Positions 1-8,380 of a stretch of DNA of 64,000 bases are shown here, one piece after another; positions within the stretch are counted from its first letter, which is position 1; each line of letters begins with the position of its first letter. The notes below the pieces were generated by a model. That model was not told where the DNA came from, ran no database searches, and was given only the letters and a program-made list of their open reading frames with translations. The stretch is taken from the NCBI RefSeq assembly GCF_014268755.2, contig NZ_CP077093.1, positions 2,964,001 to 3,028,000 of the forward strand. The letters are read 5' to 3'. This DNA is from Pseudomonas vanderleydeniana (GTDB lineage Bacteria; Pseudomonadota; Gammaproteobacteria; Pseudomonadales; Pseudomonadaceae). A program made the translations under genes and the position numbers.

Positions 1-113
1 GCTTGCGGCGCATGGCCACTAAACAGCTATAGGCACACCTCTGGTATGGACTAATATAGCCACTGGCTATTTACCTTTTGTGTGCCCATGTTCAAGTTTA
101 CTGGTTTTCACGG

Positions 114-1190
114 ATGAGCGGATGGATCGGGGCGCTTGTCGCGGTGCCGATGGTCACCTTGATTGTCGTGCTTTGGTGGCGCGAGCGTTCGGCTCGTCGG
201 GAGCTGGCCGAGTGTCGGGTGTTGTTGCACCAGTTGAGTGAATGCAAGCGCCGCGGCGAGACCACCGACGATGCCGAGCGCTTCCGGCGCAGCCAGTATT
301 TCGCCCGGATCGGCACCTGGGACTGGGACGTCGATACCGAGAAACTCTACTGGTCGGAAGCCATATACGGCATGTTCGGCTACAAGGTCGACGAAGTGGT
401 GCCGTCCTACGAACTGTTCTGCGCCAGCGTGCACCCCGATGACCGGGCCAAGGTGCGCGCCGGGGAACTGCGCTGCATCGAGACCGGCGAGAATCACGAC
501 GAGGAATACCGGGTGGTCTGGCCGGACGGCAGCATCCATTGGCTGCGCGAGACCGGCAACGTGGTGAAGAACGTCCACGACTCAGTGATCAAGATGATGG
601 GCGTGGTCCGCGATATCACCGAGGAAAAGGCCTGGGCCAGCCAGATGCATACCCTGGCCCACAACGATGCCCTGACCGGGCTGCCCAATCGCCTGGTTCT
701 GGAGGAGCGGCTGTCCAGGGCGCTGGAGCGGGCCCGCGACAGCGGAACGCGGGTGGTCCTGGTGTTTCTCGACCTGAACGGCTTCAAGGACATCAACGAT
801 GCCCATGGGCACGCTGCCGGCGACCAGATCCTGGTTGCCACCGCGAACCGCCTGAAGAACCTGATGCGGGTCTCCGACACCGTGGCGCGTATCGGTGGCG
901 ACGAATTCGTGCTGATCTTCGAGGGGCTGGCGCAGCAGGGGATCGGGCTGTCGGAAGAAATCCATCGGTTGTGCGGCAAGGTGCTGATCGAGTTGTCGGT
1001 GCCGATCAGTGTCGATACCCAGCACGTTCGCATCGGTTCCAGCCTGGGCGTCGCGGTTTTCCCCGATCATGCCGTCAGCATGGACACCCTGATCCATATC
1101 GCCGACCTGGCGATGTACGATGCCAAGCGCAGCGGCAACAACCAGTACCGTCTCGGCCGGTCGGCGCCCCTGACAGCCAATATCGACTGA
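114..1190 (+). CDS. PAS-GGDEF diguanylate cyclase
   Basis: Predicted membrane-anchored diguanylate cyclase making c-di-GMP from two GTP. A hydrophobic segment at residues 3-22 is followed by a charged linker, one PAS_3-type domain (about 60-175, with the SVHPDDR and WPDGSIHWL stretches) and a GGDEF domain. The active-site GGDEF is at residues 261-265. An RxxD inhibitory site (RVSD, 252-255) lies exactly five residues upstream, so product inhibition is expected. No EAL domain is present. The frame could open at a TTG at 78, but the ATG at 114 directly precedes the hydrophobic anchor and is preferred. The protein is 358 aa. The signal sensed by the PAS domain is unknown. Confidence 0.88.
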   Translation: MSGWIGALVAVPMVTLIVVLWWRERSARRELAECRVLLHQLSECKRRGETTDDAERFRRSQYFARIGTWDWDVDTEKLYWSEAIYGMFGYKVDEVVPSYELFCASVHPDDRAKVRAGELRCIETGENHDEEYRVVWPDGSIHWLRETGNVVKNVHDSVIKMMGVVRDITEEKAWASQMHTLAHNDALTGLPNRLVLEERLSRALERARDSGTRVVLVFLDLNGFKDINDAHGHAAGDQILVATANRLKNLMRVSDTVARIGGDEFVLIFEGLAQQGIGLSEEIHRLCGKVLIELSVPISVDTQHVRIGSSLGVAVFPDHAVSMDTLIHIADLAMYDAKRSGNNQYRLGRSAPLTANID

Positions 1191-1342
1191 CTGTCCGCTG
1201 GTCGCCAGGGAACAGGCATAAACGCATGTAGGACATGCATGTCGCCCAGGCTGCGATTTCCTCTCCGAATAGAGTATTGTGGGCGTCTGAGGAAAAAGTC
1301 ATAAACCCGGAGTATCCGGGCCGTTATCAGATTGAGGGTGTC

Positions 1343-2362
1343 ATGGGTCAGGAAAGCATCAACTGGGACAAGCTGGGTTTCGACTACATCAAGACCGACA
1401 AGCGCTACCTGTCTTACTTCCGTCAGGGTGAGTGGGACAATGGCGTGTTGACCGAAGACAACGTCCTGCATATCAGCGAAGGCTCGACCGCGCTGCATTA
1501 CGGCCAGCAGTGCTTCGAGGGCCTGAAGGCCTACCGTTGCAAGGACGGCTCGATCAACCTGTTCCGGCCTGACCAGAACGCCGCACGCATGCAGCGCAGC
1601 TGCGCGCGCCTGCTGATGCCGGCACCGTCGACCGAAGCCTTCATCGAGGCGTGCAAGCAGGTGGTGAAAGCCAACGAGCGCTTCATTCCTCCGTACGGCA
1701 CCGGTGGTGCACTGTACCTGCGTCCTTTCGTGATCGGCGTCGGTGACAACATTGGCGTGCGTACCGCGCCGGAGTTCATCTTCTCGGTGTTCTGCATCCC
1801 GGTCGGCCCGTACTTCAAGGGCGGCATGAAACCGCACAACTTCGTGATCTCCAGCTACGACCGTGCCGCTCCGCAGGGTACCGGTGCGGCCAAGGTCGGT
1901 GGCAACTACGCGGCCAGCCTGCTGCCGGGTTCCGAAGCCAAGAAGAATGGCTTTGCCGACAGCATCTACCTGGACCCGCTGACCCACTCGAAGATCGAGG
2001 AAGTGGGCTCGGCCAACTTCTTCGGTATCACCGCCAACAACGAGTTCGTCACGCCGAAGTCGCCTTCGGTACTGCCGGGTATCACCCGTCTGTCGCTGAT
2101 CGAACTGGCCCAATCCCGCCTGGGCCTGAAAGTGGTGGAAGGCGATGTGCTGATCGACAAGATCTCCGACTTCACCGAAGCCGGTGCCTGCGGTACCGCT
2201 GCGGTGATCACCCCGATCGGTGGCATCGAGTACCAGGGCAAGCTGCACGTGTTCCACAGCGAGACCGAAGTCGGCCCGGTGACCCAGCGCCTGTACAAGG
2301 AGCTGACCGGCGTACAGACCGGTGACGTCGAGGCGCCAGCAGGCTGGATCGTCAAGGTCTGA
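1343..2362 (+). CDS. ilvE: branched-chain amino acid aminotransferase IlvE
   Basis: PLP enzyme of fold type IV that interconverts valine, leucine and isoleucine with their 2-oxo acids, using glutamate/2-oxoglutarate. The 339 aa match the longer BCAT type. The PLP lysine is expected at K184 in the conserved AKVGGNYAASL stretch, and ECFEGLKAYR is the typical N-terminal block. The frame is open further upstream, but the ATG at 1343 (MGQESINWDKLGF) gives the family-typical start. It is a stand-alone gene closed by a strong terminator. Confidence 0.95.
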   Translation: MGQESINWDKLGFDYIKTDKRYLSYFRQGEWDNGVLTEDNVLHISEGSTALHYGQQCFEGLKAYRCKDGSINLFRPDQNAARMQRSCARLLMPAPSTEAFIEACKQVVKANERFIPPYGTGGALYLRPFVIGVGDNIGVRTAPEFIFSVFCIPVGPYFKGGMKPHNFVISSYDRAAPQGTGAAKVGGNYAASLLPGSEAKKNGFADSIYLDPLTHSKIEEVGSANFFGITANNEFVTPKSPSVLPGITRLSLIELAQSRLGLKVVEGDVLIDKISDFTEAGACGTAAVITPIGGIEYQGKLHVFHSETEVGPVTQRLYKELTGVQTGDVEAPAGWIVKV

Positions 2363-2383
2363 TCGGCTGAGCCAGACTGTCTG

Positions 2384-2422
2384 AAAGGCCCGGGGCGAGT
2401 GATCGCCGCGGGCCTTTCTGTT
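2384..2422 (+). terminator. rho-independent terminator of ilvE
   Basis: Stem AAAGGCCCG (2384-2392) pairs with CGGGCCTTT (2409-2417). An inner CGA/TCG pairing and a short U-rich tail follow, 20 bp after the ilvE stop. Confidence 0.8.
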
Positions 2423-2498
2423 TCCGGAGCATTCGTTTGCGGAGCATGATTGACGGACCTTTCGCCTGAGGATGCTTGCATGTGTCGGATTCTCGGAA

Positions 2499-2518
2499 TA
2501 CTGTATGAATAATCAGTA
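2499..2518 (+). promoter_or_regulatory. LexA-like SOS box
   Basis: TACTGTATGAATAATCAGTA agrees with the enterobacterial SOS consensus TACTGTATATATATACAGTA at 16 of 20 positions and keeps the essential CTG-N10-CAG. It ends 14 bp before the ATG of the radical SAM gene, where LexA would block transcription or early elongation. The flanking CTCG and CGAG extend the dyad. The sequence is seen directly; LexA control is inferred. Confidence 0.7.
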
Positions 2519-2532
2519 TTCGAGTCGATCCC

Positions 2533-3753
2533 ATGCAGCTCATCGCCAAGCTCGGCATCCTTGCCGACGCCGCCAAATACGATGCCTCGTGCGCCAGCAG
2601 CGGCGCGCCCAAGCGCAGTTCCCGTGGCCGTGACGGGCTCGGTGCCACCGATGGCACGGGCATCTGCCACAGTTTCACACCGGATGGGCGCTGCGTCTCG
2701 CTGCTCAAGGTGCTGCTGACCAACTTCTGCCTCTACGACTGCCAGTATTGCGTCAATCGCCGTTCCAGCAACGTGCCGCGGGCGCGCTTCACGCCGGAAG
2801 AAGTGGTGCGCCTGACCCTCGATTTCTATCGACGCAACTGCATCAGCGGGTTGTTCCTCAGCTCCGGCATCATCCGCTCGGCCGACTACACCATGGAGCA
2901 GCTGATCCGGGTGGCGCGGTTGTTGCGCGAGGAACACCAGTTCCGTGGCTACATCCACCTCAAGACCATCCCCGATGCCGATCCGCTGCTGATCGAGGAG
3001 GCCGGGCGGTTGGCGGACCGCTTGAGCGTGAACATCGAGCTGCCCACCGAGGCCAGCCTCAAGCGCCTGGCGCCGGAGAAGCGGGTGACCAGCATTCGCC
3101 AGGCCATGGGCACCATTCACCTTGGCCAGCAGGCGGTGGCCGGGGAGGCCAGGGCCCCGCGCTTCACGCCGGCGGGGCAGAGTACCCAGGTGATCGTTGG
3201 CGCCGACGCCACGGATGACCGCACCATCCTGCGCAATGCCGAGTCGCTGTATCAGGGCTATGGCCTGCGCCGCGTCTACTACTCGGCGTTCAGCCCGATC
3301 CCCGACAGCCCCGGCAGCGTGCCGTTGGCCGCGCCACCGCTGTTGCGTGAGCACCGCCTGTACCAGGCCGACTTCCTGATGCGTGGCTATGGCTACAAGG
3401 CCGGCGAACTGTTGGAGCAGTCGAGCAACCTGGACCTGGACATCGACCCCAAGCTCGCCTGGGCGCTGGCCAATCGCGAGGTCTTCCCGCTGGACGTGAA
3501 TCGGGCCGAACCGGCCTTGCTGGCACGTATCCCCGGGATCGGCCTGCGCAGCGTGCAGCGCATGGTCGCGCTGCGGCGCGAACGGCGCATCCGCTACGAC
3601 GACCTGATCCAGTTGCGCTGCGTGCTGGACAAGGCCCGGCCGTTCATTGTCACCAGCGACTATCGGCCATCCCAGGCGGAGGCGTGCAGCGGTTTGCTGC
3701 GTACCCGCCTACGTGAGCCCCAGGCCCCGCTGCAGATGGGGTTGTGGGGGTGA
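2533..3753 (+). CDS. putative DNA modification/repair radical SAM protein
   Basis: Radical SAM protein (406 aa) of the family annotated as putative DNA modification/repair radical SAM protein. The [4Fe-4S] motif is C66-x3-C70-x2-C73 (CLYDCQYC). The C-terminal part (about 315-375) carries helix-hairpin-helix-like sequence (IPGIGLRSVQRMVALRR) suited to non-specific DNA binding. It overlaps the next gene by 4-10 bp, and this pair is conserved as a two-gene unit in many proteobacteria. The LexA-like box just upstream suggests induction by DNA damage. The reaction is not established for the family; a repair role is inferred from domain, partner and operator. Confidence 0.88.
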   Translation: MQLIAKLGILADAAKYDASCASSGAPKRSSRGRDGLGATDGTGICHSFTPDGRCVSLLKVLLTNFCLYDCQYCVNRRSSNVPRARFTPEEVVRLTLDFYRRNCISGLFLSSGIIRSADYTMEQLIRVARLLREEHQFRGYIHLKTIPDADPLLIEEAGRLADRLSVNIELPTEASLKRLAPEKRVTSIRQAMGTIHLGQQAVAGEARAPRFTPAGQSTQVIVGADATDDRTILRNAESLYQGYGLRRVYYSAFSPIPDSPGSVPLAAPPLLREHRLYQADFLMRGYGYKAGELLEQSSNLDLDIDPKLAWALANREVFPLDVNRAEPALLARIPGIGLRSVQRMVALRRERRIRYDDLIQLRCVLDKARPFIVTSDYRPSQAEACSGLLRTRLREPQAPLQMGLWG

Positions 3754-4610
3754 TCGCGCTGGACTGTGACGACGACTTCGCGACCTGGCGTGGCCAGGCA
3801 CGGACTCTGCTCGGTCATGGTATCGACCCGGTCGACGTGACCTGGAGCCAGGGGCCGGTGGCTGATCTGCTGGCCGGTTCCACCCCCTTGCCGACAGGTC
3901 CTGGCGTGTTCTGCGCACGGGTGCCGGCAGCCTTGCTCACACAACTGGAGCAGGCTGCCCGCTATCGTGGCGAGCAGCGCTGGAACCTGTTGTATGAAGT
4001 GCTGTGGCGGGTCGCCCATGGGGACCGGACCGCCATGCTGGCCGGTGATCGCCTGGGCAGTGAGTTGCAACGGCGGATTCGCCAGGTGGGCCGTGAAGCT
4101 CATCACCTGCATGCCTTCGTGCGTTTCGTACCATTGCCCGACGCATTGGCCGAGCGGTTACAGCTGGACCTGGTGGCGTTCCATGAGCCGGCGCATGACA
4201 TCCTTGCCAGCGCCAGTGGGCATTTCGCCGAGCGTCTGGGTCGGCAACGCTGGCTGATCGCAACGCCCCGTGATGGCATCCGTTTCGATGGTGAAGCCAT
4301 GGACTATCGGCGCCACTGCCCGGAGCAATGGCGGCAGTGGGCCCGTCATGCCGAGGATCCCGGTGCCGAATTGTGGCTGACCTACTACCGGCACATTTTC
4401 AACCCGGCCCGGGTCAACCCCGATGCGATGCGCCAGCACATGCCCGGGCGTTTCTGGCGGCATCTGCCGGAAGGGCCGTTGATCCCGCGACTGGTCGGGC
4501 AGGCGCGGCAGGGCAAGCAGCGCGACGGGCAGGCGTTGGAGGTGGGCTTGCAGGAAGGCAAGCGGATCACGGACAGGAAGGGCTCGCCAGGCCAGGAGCT
4601 GGCGAGCTGA
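3744..4610 (+). CDS. DUF4130 domain DNA metabolism protein
   Basis: This 286-288 aa protein matches the probable DNA metabolism family with a DUF4130 domain. The same domain is found fused to UdgX-type uracil-DNA glycosylase-like proteins elsewhere. It is translationally coupled to the radical SAM gene: GTG starts exist at 3744 and 3750, and the latter overlaps the upstream stop as GTGA. Typical family stretches are HHLHAFVRF and HDILASASGHFAERL. It has no catalytic residues I can assign. Operon membership and the SOS-like box suggest that it works with the radical SAM protein on damaged or modified DNA. Confidence 0.85.
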   Translation: MGVIALDCDDDFATWRGQARTLLGHGIDPVDVTWSQGPVADLLAGSTPLPTGPGVFCARVPAALLTQLEQAARYRGEQRWNLLYEVLWRVAHGDRTAMLAGDRLGSELQRRIRQVGREAHHLHAFVRFVPLPDALAERLQLDLVAFHEPAHDILASASGHFAERLGRQRWLIATPRDGIRFDGEAMDYRRHCPEQWRQWARHAEDPGAELWLTYYRHIFNPARVNPDAMRQHMPGRFWRHLPEGPLIPRLVGQARQGKQRDGQALEVGLQEGKRITDRKGSPGQELAS

Positions 4611-4626
4611 GGCCACCCAGGGGCGA

Positions 4627-5283
4627 TCAGGCCAGGTGGGTGAACAGATAGTCTTCCGGCAGGCGCGACTTCGGCAGGGTGGCATTGAAGTCGCTGTCGC
4701 TGCGGTAGCCCAGGCAAACCAGTACCACGCTGGTCAAGCCCTGTGCGTGCAGGTTCAGTTCGGCGTCCACCGCCTTGGCATCGAAGCCTTCCATCGGCGT
4801 GGCGTCGATGCCCAGCGACGCGGCACCCAGCAGCAGGCTGCCGAGGGCCAGGTAGGTCTGCTTCTCCATCCAGTGCTGCAGGTCCTTCTGCTCGTAGCGG
4901 TGCAGGTCGACGAAGCCCGCGCGGATCTGTTGCTGGCCGCTGCGGGCAGTATCGCTGGCGAAGCGTCCATCTTCCTGCTCCTGGTGCAGGACCTTTTCCA
5001 GGTGGCTGTCGGTCATCCCGGTACGGGTGCACAGGGCAATCACGTGGGAGGCGTTCAGGATCTTCGGCTCGTTGTAGGCGAAGCGTCCTTCGGCGCCCTT
5101 GGCCAGGCGTGCCTTGCCCTCGGCTGTCGAGGCCACGATGAAGTGCGACGGCTGCGAGTTGACCGAGGAGGGCGCATTGCGCAGCAGCGTCAGCAGCTCG
5201 TCGATGGCCGCCTGTGGGATGCGTTTCGAGGCATCGTAGGCCTTGGTGGTGTAGCGCTGGGCGGTAATGTGCGCGAGGTTCAT
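4627..5283 (-). CDS. nfsB: NfsB-type oxygen-insensitive NAD(P)H nitroreductase
   Basis: FMN-dependent nitroreductase/dihydropteridine reductase-like protein of 218 aa, almost the same length as E. coli NfsB (217 aa). It shares long stretches with NfsB, including SSVNSQPSHFIVAST near the N-terminus and DFNATLPKSRLPEDY at the C-terminus. Such enzymes reduce nitroaromatics and quinones by two-electron steps in the cytoplasm. The frame extends further upstream, but MNLAHITAQRYTTKAYDAS (ATG at 5283) matches the family start. It is divergent from a LysR gene, the usual arrangement for a regulator controlling its neighbour. Confidence 0.9.
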   Translation of the reverse strand: MNLAHITAQRYTTKAYDASKRIPQAAIDELLTLLRNAPSSVNSQPSHFIVASTAEGKARLAKGAEGRFAYNEPKILNASHVIALCTRTGMTDSHLEKVLHQEQEDGRFASDTARSGQQQIRAGFVDLHRYEQKDLQHWMEKQTYLALGSLLLGAASLGIDATPMEGFDAKAVDAELNLHAQGLTSVVLVCLGYRSDSDFNATLPKSRLPEDYLFTHLA

Positions 5284-5326
5284 CAGTGACTCCATGCAAG
5301 CAGGATGAGGTGTTGGCGCTGATTCT

Positions 5327-5361
5327 GATCTTCGTTTAAGGAGAGATAAAGGGGTAAGATC
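5327..5361. promoter_or_regulatory. inverted repeat in nfsB-LysR divergent promoter region
   Basis: GATCTT (5327-5332) and AAGATC (5356-5361) form a 6-bp inverted repeat with a 23-bp spacer, 29 bp before the LysR start. Position and symmetry would suit a LysR-type site, but the arms are short and chance is possible. Confidence 0.3.
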
Positions 5362-5389
5362 GGTTAGCTCTTTCACTTCTGGTGTGAAA

Positions 5390-6307
5390 ATGATCCGATT
5401 CGACGATCTGGCTCTGTTCGTCCGTTCCGCCGCCCTGGGCAGCTTTTCCAATGCCGCCCGCGAGGTGGACCTGCTGCCCGGTCAAGTCAGCGCGGCGATC
5501 CAGCGCCTGGAGCGTGAGCTGGACATCCGCCTGTTTGCCCGCTCGACCCGTAGCCTGCGCCTGACCGCCGAAGGTGAACGCTACCTGCCGTATGCGCGAG
5601 GCGTGCTGGAAACGTTGCGTGAAGGACACGAACAACTTCACGTCGAGCGCCTGGAACTGCAGGGCACCCTGCAGATGGCGGTCTCGTCCGACCTGGGGCG
5701 CAACCTGCTGTCCCCCTGGCTGATCGAGTTTCGCCGCCTGCATCCGCGACTGACCCTGCGCCTGTCGGTGTCCGACCAACTGTCCGATGTGTTCCGTGAT
5801 CCGGTCGATGTCGCCGTGCGTTATGGGCAGTCCGCTGACGCCAGCTTCGTGGCCCTGCCGCTGGCGGAGAACCGTCGGGTACTGGTGGCGGCTCCGTCCT
5901 ATCTGGAGGCTCACGGGCGCCCACATACCCTGGAGGACCTGGCCCGGCACAACTGCCTTTGCTATGTGCTGCAGGGCCGTTACTACGACAAGTGGGCGTT
6001 CTACAAGGATGGCCAGCGCCGTGAGGTCTCGGTGACAGGCACCCTGTTCAGCGACGATGCCGACGTGGTGCGGCACTGGGCGCTGGCCGGCGAGGGCATC
6101 ATCTACAAGGCCTGGCTGGAGGTGCGGGCGGACATCGCGGCCGGGCGGCTGGAACTGCTGTTGCCCGAGTACCACGGCGAGCCAACCCGGTTGCAGTTGG
6201 TGTGCCCTCATCGCCGACAGATCTCCGCTTCGGTGCAGGCGCTGTACCAGTTTCTCCAGGGAAAATTTCGCGAGCTGGATGAGAAGGGACCGGTGCTGCC
6301 GTCCTGA
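5390..6307 (+). CDS. LysR family transcriptional regulator
   Basis: LysR-type regulator (305 aa). An N-terminal winged helix-turn-helix (about 1-60, LALFVRSAALGSFSNAAREV then QVSAAIQRLERELDIRLF) is followed by a LysR_substrate effector domain. An upstream in-frame GTG at 5384 would add two residues; the ATG at 5390 (MIRFDDLALF) is the usual LysR start. It is divergent from nfsB across 106 bp and probably regulates it and itself. The inducer is unknown. Confidence 0.88.
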   Translation: MIRFDDLALFVRSAALGSFSNAAREVDLLPGQVSAAIQRLERELDIRLFARSTRSLRLTAEGERYLPYARGVLETLREGHEQLHVERLELQGTLQMAVSSDLGRNLLSPWLIEFRRLHPRLTLRLSVSDQLSDVFRDPVDVAVRYGQSADASFVALPLAENRRVLVAAPSYLEAHGRPHTLEDLARHNCLCYVLQGRYYDKWAFYKDGQRREVSVTGTLFSDDADVVRHWALAGEGIIYKAWLEVRADIAAGRLELLLPEYHGEPTRLQLVCPHRRQISASVQALYQFLQGKFRELDEKGPVLPS

Positions 6308-6569
6308 AAAGGGGGAGTGGCTACACTGCAAAGGCGTGGAGAGCGCTCGACATGGGTTTCCATGATTCACCGCTGTGCCCGGAGCAGAAGGCAATCCTTT
6401 GAAAATCATAAGCTTGCGAAATGTGTCGAATACGGAAAATTGGCGCCGGTGAACTTGCTTCAAGGGGAGGGGATGTATATATTCGTGCCCTTGTCGCACT
6501 GGCATCGGAAGGCCATGAGGCCATCCGGTTCATCCTGAGCAGCCATGCCGACCGCTTCACCGCGTTGCC

Positions 6570-6656
6570 GCCCGAATGGCGAAATTGGTAGACGCATGGG
6601 ACTTAAAATCCCCCGTTCGTAAGGACGTGCCGGTTCGACCCCGGCTTCGGGCACCA
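6570..6656 (+). tRNA. tRNA-Leu (anticodon UAA)
   Basis: An 87-nt tRNA with encoded CCA. Acceptor strand GCCCGAA (6570-6576) pairs with TTCGGGC (6646-6652), followed by ACCA. The anticodon loop CTTAAAA places TAA at 6604-6606. A long variable arm (around CGTTCGTAAGGACG) and the TTCGACC T-loop fit a class II leucine tRNA. Its last bases and downstream flank are repeated near 42.42 kb, marking it as a probable integration site. Confidence 0.97.
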
Positions 6657-6763
6657 TCTTAGATTCCACAGAGAGCTTGCAAGATCTCTGGAAGCCTTGA
6701 AAAACCTGCCTTCTGGCGGGTTTTTTCGTTTTTGCAGTCCGTCGGATTCCAGACTCATCCTTC
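6640..6763 (+). repeat. left copy of 124-bp direct repeat (tRNA-Leu 3' end plus terminator)
   Basis: It starts with the T-arm end of tRNA-Leu (CCCGGCTTC), includes the encoded CCA, a near-palindrome GAGAGCTTGCAAGATCTC (6671-6688) and the terminator. The counterpart is at 42421-42543. From 6661 and 42441 onward, 90 of 100 bases match without gaps. This is the expected form of an attachment-site duplication bounding an island; the direct repeat is seen, the recombination is inferred. Confidence 0.85.
6700..6727 (+). terminator. terminator of tRNA-Leu
   Basis: AAAAACCTGCC pairs with GGCGGGTTTTTT around a TTCT loop, ending in a T-run about 70 bp after the tRNA. An identical hairpin sits in the second repeat copy near 42.49 kb. 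Confidence 0.88.
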
Positions 6764-6908
6764 GCCCGCAGGGCGCCTCCGGTTGGTTCAGTTACACCAC
6801 TTCCTGGCACACGGTCGATATGTGTCTGTAGAAAAAGAAAATCTTGCTAAATAGGTTGGCGTGGGAGGGCCCGGCTGGATTTTTCCAGGCCCATAGAAAT
6901 AAAAGTAG

Positions 6909-6931
6909 GCATGTTCCAAGGGAGAACATGC
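6909..6931. promoter_or_regulatory. perfect inverted repeat spanning a Shine-Dalgarno sequence
   Basis: GCATGTTC (6909-6916) and GAACATGC (6924-6931) are perfect 8-bp arms. The 7-nt loop CAAGGGA contains most of the AGGGAG ribosome-binding site for the ATG at 6932. It could be an operator or an RNA hairpin presenting the ribosome-binding site. The downstream gene is broken, so it may be a relic. Confidence 0.45.
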
Positions 6932-7444
6932 ATGAAAAAGATTTTCTATCCTGTCGGGAAAACTTATCTCGTTTGCGCTGTGGTTCTTCTCCCTAACAAA
7001 ATCGGATGCCGGACGTGGTTGGCTGCCTCTGGCGACCTAACCGATTTCGGAAGTTCACTTGGGACCTTTGGCACCGTGGCAGGCATTCGCATGAGCGTAT
7101 TGCAGGAACACTTGAACGGTTCGGGAAACCGGATGAACGTTCCATCGGCGTATTTCGCATTGGTACCGGGACTGGCCGGACTGGGCCAGGCCTGGCGCGT
7201 TGCTGCGAACGGCTGGGGGGTGACGGCTGTCGTCGGTGAAGGGCTGATATCGATCGCGTCGCTGGTCTGGGCCGGTTTGGTGGTCGCCTACCTTTGGCAG
7301 GCGGTCCGTCATTTCGACACCGTCAAGGCCGAGTTTCTTCATCCCGTACAAGGGGGGACTCCCGCCCTACTGGCCGTTGATCACCACTTGCGCCTTAGGA
7401 GGTCGCTACCCAATCTTCGTAATCAAGTCCAGCAACGCGACTGA
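6932..7444 (+). pseudogene. truncated SLAC1/TehA-like transporter fragment
   Basis: The open frame starts at an ATG with a good ribosome-binding site. Recognisable family sequence is limited to about 7130-7385 (NVPSAYFALVPGLAGLGQAWR, then a hydrophobic helix and YLWQAVRHFDTVKAEFLHPV). That resembles the first two helices of SLAC1/TehA anion channels, normally about 320 aa with ten helices. After 7385 the frame only reads antisense through the vapC 3' end, so the rest of the channel is missing. The part before the second ATG at 7091 is not recognised. It probably was cut when vapBC or the island border arrived. Confidence 0.55.
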
Positions 7445-7814
7445 ATTCGCGCACGTTGTTCGTCACCAGCGTGCAGCCAGAAGCGATGGCATGCCCAGCG
7501 ATGGCTGTGTCATTGGGCCCAATGGGCGAACCTGACTCGGTGAGCTTGCATTTCACCCCTATCGTCGCATCCACTGCGTTCTGATCCCACGCTAAGATCG
7601 CATCAAGGCGTTTCACAAACTCGTCGACCAACGGCTTATGCTTAGCCGATGCTTTTTTGCCGATCTGCCCATAACGCATCTCTGCATAGGTGATGGCGGA
7701 AATGACAATCCGATTGCCTCGCTCAACTTCGGTCGTTAGACGCTGTATCACCGACGCCGGCTGTTCACGCATGATGAACGAGCAGATACAGGTATCGAGC
7801 ATGTAGGTGGTCAC
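7395..7814 (-). CDS. vapC: VapC-family PIN-domain toxin
   Basis: PIN-domain ribonuclease of 139 aa, the toxin of a type II toxin-antitoxin pair. The expected acidic metal-binding residues are present: D7 (MLDTCICS), E45 (YAEMRYG) and D102 (GPNDTAIA); N120 lies where a fourth polar residue is usual (TNNVREF). Its start overlaps the vapB stop by 4 bp, so translation is coupled. It appears intact. VapC enzymes typically cut tRNA or rRNA; the target here is unknown. It lies 740 bp inside the left border repeat. Confidence 0.92.
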   Translation of the reverse strand: MTTYMLDTCICSFIMREQPASVIQRLTTEVERGNRIVISAITYAEMRYGQIGKKASAKHKPLVDEFVKRLDAILAWDQNAVDATIGVKCKLTESGSPIGPNDTAIAGHAIASGCTLVTNNVREFSRVAGLDYEDWVATS

Positions 7815-8041
7815 AGATTGAACCTGCCTTCATCCCCGATGACCGCTGGGCGCTCTTGCAGAAAGTCAGCATCAGCTTTTGCGACTTCAGAGAAAGACGA
7901 CCAGGATGGTCGCGCAGGGCGCAGCGTGATGACGTCACCCTCGCGAGAAATTTCAAGCTCACCCACGCCATCGTAAGCCATGTCGGCGGGTAGGCGAACG
8001 GCCTGGTTCTTTCCATTTTTGAAAATAGAGACGGTACGCAT
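7811..8041 (-). CDS. vapB: VapB/VagC-type antitoxin
   Basis: A 76-aa AbrB/SpoVT-fold antitoxin. The N-terminal MRTVSIFKNGKNQAVRLPADM is the swapped-hairpin DNA-binding half typical of VagC/VapB proteins, and the C-terminal tail would wrap the toxin. It is the first gene of the pair on the minus strand. Antitoxins of this type repress their own promoter together with VapC; a perfect inverted repeat 72-97 bp upstream is a candidate site. Confidence 0.9.
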   Translation of the reverse strand: MRTVSIFKNGKNQAVRLPADMAYDGVGELEISREGDVITLRPARPSWSSFSEVAKADADFLQERPAVIGDEGRFNL

Positions 8042-8380
8042 GTCTGACGACTCCTGCCTAGGTTCAACCTATACATAATTTAGTGTTTTCCCATGGCATA
8101 TGCAAGGCATATGTTCAAGTTGACTAGCCAACTTGAACGCTCAGCGAGTCGTTGCCTGATCGAGCCTCAAAGACAGGTTTTTGTTGCCGAGACAAGGCAG
8201 GGCCGAGGTGAGGGTGCAGATACTTGCAAACCTGTTCTGCTGAGCTTCCATTCAAGGTGGCGAGTGTGTAGCTGGATCAGTATCACTGCTGCTGACATGC
8301 ACCTATCCTGATCGATGCTTCGGCGTACAGCAGTGTTACCGCATTGTTTAGGAGCTGTCACGGATAAGGGGAGAGGACGC
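8042..8380. other. intergenic region upstream of vapB with inverted repeat
   Basis: No gene is supported in these 339 bp. They hold a perfect 10-bp inverted repeat, GTTCAAGTTG (8113-8122) and CAACTTGAAC (8129-8138) around ACTAGC, and two direct copies of GGCATATG just to its left. The former is a possible VapBC operator. The right part is the 3' side of the cytochrome gene, and no terminator is evident there. Confidence 0.5.

Noticed and set aside
6421..6591. Short plus-strand frame ending inside tRNA-Leu, with protein-like sequence (RALVALASEGHEAIRFIL)
   Set aside because: It reads like a gene remnant, but it runs 22 bp into the tRNA, has no family match I can name and no clear start signal.
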